Assembly (NCBI RefSeq): GCF_014764505.1
Contig: NZ_JACXWX010000011.1
Span: 62,001 to 126,000, forward strand
Reading direction: 5' to 3'
Length of the DNA stretch: 64,000 bases
From: Phormidium tenue FACHB-886
Lineage (GTDB): Bacteria; Cyanobacteriota; Cyanobacteriia; Elainellales; Elainellaceae
Shown: positions 61,278 to 64,000 of the stretch, in pieces
How the letters are laid out: each line of letters opens with the position of its first letter
How positions within the stretch are numbered: the stretch's first letter is position 1
Translations under genes and position numbers: made by a program
Notes under the pieces: model-generated
The model's input: only the letters and a program-made list of their open reading frames with translations
Databases searched by the model: none
Told to the model about the DNA's origin: nothing

Positions 61278-61594
61278 GGTTCAAGATCTGGTAATTGAAA
61301 GACAATTCCCTGAATTCAAACGAGCGAATATTGAATTAGCGTTTCCGATACCAGCAGTTTGGTCCTGAGTATTACTCAAACTTTTTCAAGAGCAGCTTGC
61401 AAACCATCTCCTGAAAAGACTGGATGGAATGCTAGCCATTATGCGGCAGGAAATTCTGTCTCTGCAACAGAACAGATGAGCGTAGCCGCTTATAGAACTG
61501 TCACAAGAGTGACACCAGGCTAATCTGTCCTAGGCTGGCTATTCGACAACCGTTAAATCCCCTATGTTAACAATTAGTTAGTTACAACTTTTCT
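61278..61594. other. Divergent spacer between the cupin-8 gene and MFS paralogue 2
   Basis: A 317-bp gap with no gene. A perfect inverted repeat TGTCACAAGAGTGACA (61499-61514) lies about 80-95 bp before the MFS start and could be an operator. AATTAGTTAGTTAC near 61570 is a small direct repeat. No transcription factor gene is adjacent. Confidence 0.5.
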
Positions 61595-62797
61595 ATGTTA
61601 CCTGTCAGCAGGGTTTTACCTAAACAGATTCTCAACCTCACGGCTCACGAGCGATTTCACCAGTTTTTGATCCTGCTGGCGGCAGGCTGCCTTACTACCA
61701 TGACAGGCGGTGTTGTTTCGCCCGTCCTGCCCGAAATGGTGCAGGATCTGCACCTTGACCCCGGTTGGGCAGGCACGTTGGTGAGCGTTCATGCCTTGAC
61801 GAGTGCGATCGCCACCCCGCTGATGGGTATCGTTGCAGACCGGGTAGGCAAGCTGAAGGTGATGATTCCTTGCTTGCTGCTTTACGCTTTTTTTGGGACG
61901 GCAACGGCTTTTGTTACGGCGTTTCCGCTGCTGCTGGCAACTCGAGGTCTGCTGGGTGCAGCTAGCGGTGGCGTGGCGGCGGCAGTAATTGGCTTGCTGG
62001 GCAGCATGTATGAAGGAGAACGGCGATCGCGAGTGCTCGGCTATGCCACCAGTGTCATGACGACTTCAGCCATTTTCTTTCCGCTGCTGGGCGGCTGGGT
62101 GGGCGGTGCTCATTGGCAATATGCTTTCTATCTCTATGCATTAGGCATTCCGTTGGCAGCAGTGGCGCTACTGAACCTGCACGAGCCAACAACCAAATCA
62201 GATTCTGTTTTGGGATTGGGGCAGGGCAGTTTAGGCAAAGTGGTGCTGAAGCAAGAGATCTTGCAGCTCTATCTGTTTATTGCAATCGCCGCGCTAACGG
62301 TTTATGCCGTTGTCATTTACACGCCGCTTTACCTGAAAGATGCCATTAACGCCGACCCCATGCTGAATGGCTTTGTGTTAGCGGTGCGGCTGGTGGGTGC
62401 GGCGATCGTCTCTGCGATTGGGGCAAGCAAGCTGGCAAGACGAATGGGCAAACATTGGGCAATTGCCTTTGGGTTCAGCCTGATGGCGCTAACGCTGGCA
62501 ACGATCCCGTTTTTGACGAATATCTTCCTGATTGTGATTGCGGCGATCCTGTTTGGGATTGGCTTTGGGGTGATTACGCCCAACCTGTACGACACGCTTG
62601 CCGATCGATCGCCTGCGGAGATGCGGGCGAGTGTGCTGGCGATCGGCACTGGATTCAATTCGCTGGGGCAGTTTGTCTCGCCGGTGCTGCTGGGTCCAAT
62701 ATGGAAGGCGGCAGGGTTGCCGACGGTGTTTTATGTGGCAGGCGGCATTGCCTTAGCAGCGGCAGCGTTGAGCTTGGCACAAGGGAAAAGGGAGTAA
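61595..62797 (+). CDS. MFS transporter, paralogue 2
   Basis: 400 residues, 12 membrane spans. It shares the key motifs with paralogue 1 (LAAGCLTTMTGGVVSPVLPE; LMGIVADRVGKLKVMIPCLL; LLATRGLLGAASGGVAAAVI). The C-terminal half contains GFGVITPNLYDTLADRSPAE. It likely exports or imports a small hydrophobic or amphipathic molecule. It is on the opposite strand from the cupin and paralogue 1 genes. A perfect inverted repeat lies in its upstream region. Confidence 0.94.
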   Translation: MLPVSRVLPKQILNLTAHERFHQFLILLAAGCLTTMTGGVVSPVLPEMVQDLHLDPGWAGTLVSVHALTSAIATPLMGIVADRVGKLKVMIPCLLLYAFFGTATAFVTAFPLLLATRGLLGAASGGVAAAVIGLLGSMYEGERRSRVLGYATSVMTTSAIFFPLLGGWVGGAHWQYAFYLYALGIPLAAVALLNLHEPTTKSDSVLGLGQGSLGKVVLKQEILQLYLFIAIAALTVYAVVIYTPLYLKDAINADPMLNGFVLAVRLVGAAIVSAIGASKLARRMGKHWAIAFGFSLMALTLATIPFLTNIFLIVIAAILFGIGFGVITPNLYDTLADRSPAEMRASVLAIGTGFNSLGQFVSPVLLGPIWKAAGLPTVFYVAGGIALAAAALSLAQGKRE

Positions 62798-62854
62798 TCG
62801 GGAATAATTAACGATCGTTTTGAGAACATTTAGAGTCAAAACGATCACTTTTTC

Positions 62855-63263
62855 TTAAGTGATAGATTCAGTGATAGATTCAATGTTCTGAAACATTTGT
62901 GCTTTATTGACCAGAACTGTCTTCTGCAAAACCTTTTGGTAAAAGGGGTGAAATGTATCGGGTCTGACATAAAACCAGATGTCATCCTAGAGCTCAGCTT
63001 ATTATTAAAGTCCTGGATGATAGCATTCTCTTCAGCTGGTGTCACTGTTCAGGATATTTTTCGTACCACCCATGCTGATCGCTTGACAGGTAAACGCCGT
63101 AGAGATCCGACAAAATTGCCCAACTAACGTTTTTGTCTTTACACCTTGCCATAAACTGCTGAATACGATGCTCTGTATAAAGCTGATCTGGTGTGGCGAT
63201 CTTGCCAGATTCGTTGAGGGATAAATCTTTTTCTGCGGAACAGTGAGTTAGATATACACGCAT
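62855..63263 (-). pseudogene. Broken DUF6884-like gene
   Basis: A 73-residue open frame (63263-63042) begins MRVYLTHCSAEKDLSLNESG and contains ATPDQLYTEHRIQQFM and VSWAILSDLYGVYL, the pattern I recall for DUF6884-like proteins. It stops after WYEKYPEQ. The rest continues in other frames: TPAEENAIIQDFNNKL, then DDIWFYVRPDTFHPF with an in-frame stop before it, then KVLQKTVLVNKAQMFQNIES. So at least two frameshifts and a stop have split one gene. A 12-bp tandem duplication (GTGATAGATTCA) is at its 3' end. The family name is from memory. Confidence 0.65.
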
Positions 63264-63412
63264 AGCTCTTTTACGGTAACTTTCTCAGCGTTTCGATTCT
63301 TCATTACAGCTAGGCGCTTATGCTTCTCGCACCTGTGTAAAGCAAATCGCCCAAAGACTGCAGCAGCTTTTGGGCGATTGAGCGCTAATCCGGCTGGTAT
63401 GGAAAGAATAAG

Positions 63413-64000
63413 TTACTTCAACATCTGCTCAAACTGCTTTTCCCAATTGTCGTGATTGCCTTTGGCAACCTGAACGATCGGCGACGCTGAAATCAGCGTA
63501 TTCACCAGCCAGTTAACCAGGTTCAGCGGGAAGCGCAGCGGACGGGCAATATCGAGAAACAGCACCACCCGATAGCCATCCGTTTCATTCCAGACTTCGT
63601 GATAGAAAGTGTCATCAAAAATTAGGCTCTTGCCTTCTTCCCAATGAGCGAACTGATCTGCTACCCGGATGCGACAGTTTTCCTTAGGTTCCGGTACTTT
63701 TAGCCCCAGGTGATAGCGGATCAAGCCTTTGTGTTTGCCGCGATGTTCTGGGATATGTTTGCCCGGAGCCAAGATCGAGAAAAACGCCACCTTCATGCCA
63801 GGAATTTGACTGATCAGCCGGGTTGTTTCGGGGCAGCGATCGCAGTTTGCCTTTGCCCGGAAGCCAAAGGCACAGAAGAAATAAGTTTTCCACAGATTAT
63901 CGTTAGCAATCTTTCCTTGACGTGGCGAAATATCCTGGAAGTTGGGCAAGGCATCTGCATGTTCCATCACTCGATCGAGTTCCTGACGAATCACCTGCCA
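63413..64000 (-). CDS. Aspartyl/asparaginyl beta-hydroxylase-family protein (partial at window edge)
   Basis: The frame runs off the right edge; an internal GTG at 63994 may not be the real start. About 195 residues are visible. The Asp/Asn hydroxylase fold is shown by PGKHIPEHRGKHKGLIRYHL (Fe-binding His), EEGKSLIFDDTFYHEVWNET with second Fe His, and YRVVLFLDIARPLRFPLNLV. FF-SILAPG is the usual lead. These are Fe(II)/2-oxoglutarate enzymes that hydroxylate Asp/Asn in proteins or act on lipid A (LpxO-like). The target is unknown. Confidence 0.9.
   Translation of the reverse strand, partial: WQVIRQELDRVMEHADALPNFQDISPRQGKIANDNLWKTYFFCAFGFRAKANCDRCPETTRLISQIPGMKVAFFSILAPGKHIPEHRGKHKGLIRYHLGLKVPEPKENCRIRVADQFAHWEEGKSLIFDDTFYHEVWNETDGYRVVLFLDIARPLRFPLNLVNWLVNTLISASPIVQVAKGNHDNWEKQFEQMLK

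Overview
The window is a stretch of cyanobacterial chromosome. It carries photosystem genes (psaD, psbB, psbT, psbM, psbI), glycogen metabolism (glgC, a debranching-type glucosidase), a HetZ-family protein, a PEP-CTERM protein, a PacS/CtaA-type copper ATPase, many small cyanobacterial hypothetical proteins, and very frequent GCGATCGC (HIP1-type) octamers. A filamentous or Leptolyngbya-like lineage is plausible, but the genus cannot be fixed from this sequence alone. There are no rRNA or tRNA genes, no complete insertion sequences, no CRISPR array and no phage genes that I can see.

Layout. 1-10.7 kb: the tail of a Crp/Fnr regulator, purH, a pentapeptide-repeat membrane protein, a small zinc-ribbon protein, glgC, a P-loop kinase, a DnaJ-type chaperone, a Leu/Ile/Val-binding-type lipoprotein, a toxin-antitoxin pair and a glycogen-debranching-type enzyme. 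10.9-20 kb: coaX and a phosphopantetheinyl transferase in tandem, psbI, a large LptD/OstA-like outer-membrane protein (DUF3769 type), an S9 peptidase, a coiled-coil membrane protein and a MalK/UgpC-type ABC ATPase. 20-31 kb: an M1 metallopeptidase, a PEP-CTERM protein with a TPPVTT repeat, a degraded remnant of a ChlH/CobN-type chelatase, a divergent PEP-synthase-like protein, a Ppx/GppA phosphatase, and small proteins ending with a SufA/IscA-type carrier. 31-41 kb: the photosynthesis and housekeeping block (psaD, psbM, a [2Fe-2S] ferredoxin, psbB, psbT, nrdR, rps1, a HAD phosphatase, metK). 41-54 kb: a Ser/Thr kinase, a HetZ-like protein, a Sua5/YrdC protein, larC, an anti-sigma-type ATPase, a copper P-type ATPase, three small membrane proteins and hisA. 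54-64 kb: an accessory-looking group with an alpha-oxoamine synthase, a Rieske oxygenase, a GH3-family acyl-amido synthetase, two paralogous MFS transporters, a JmjC/cupin-8 oxygenase, a broken DUF6884-like gene and an Asp/Asn beta-hydroxylase.

Two things stand out. First, at least five intergenic spacers hold about 75-120-bp elements built the same way: outer inverted ends resembling TATGGCACTACGCG or TTACAGCACTNNGCGC around an inner stem, usually A/T-rich and perfect or nearly so. The inner stems differ in sequence from copy to copy but keep their pairing. This looks like a dispersed non-coding palindromic repeat family. Second, the 54-64 kb block brings together an AOS condensing enzyme, a GH3 adenylating amide synthetase, a Rieske oxygenase, two 2-oxoglutarate-oxygenase-type proteins and two exporters. 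It is a reasonable candidate for an undescribed small-molecule pathway, although the genes are not in one operon and the link between them is inference.

Where the longest open frame begins with an unlikely N-terminus, I chose a downstream start using the Shine-Dalgarno context and expected family N-termini; each case is noted. Protein assignments come from motif recognition and memory of families, not from database searches.
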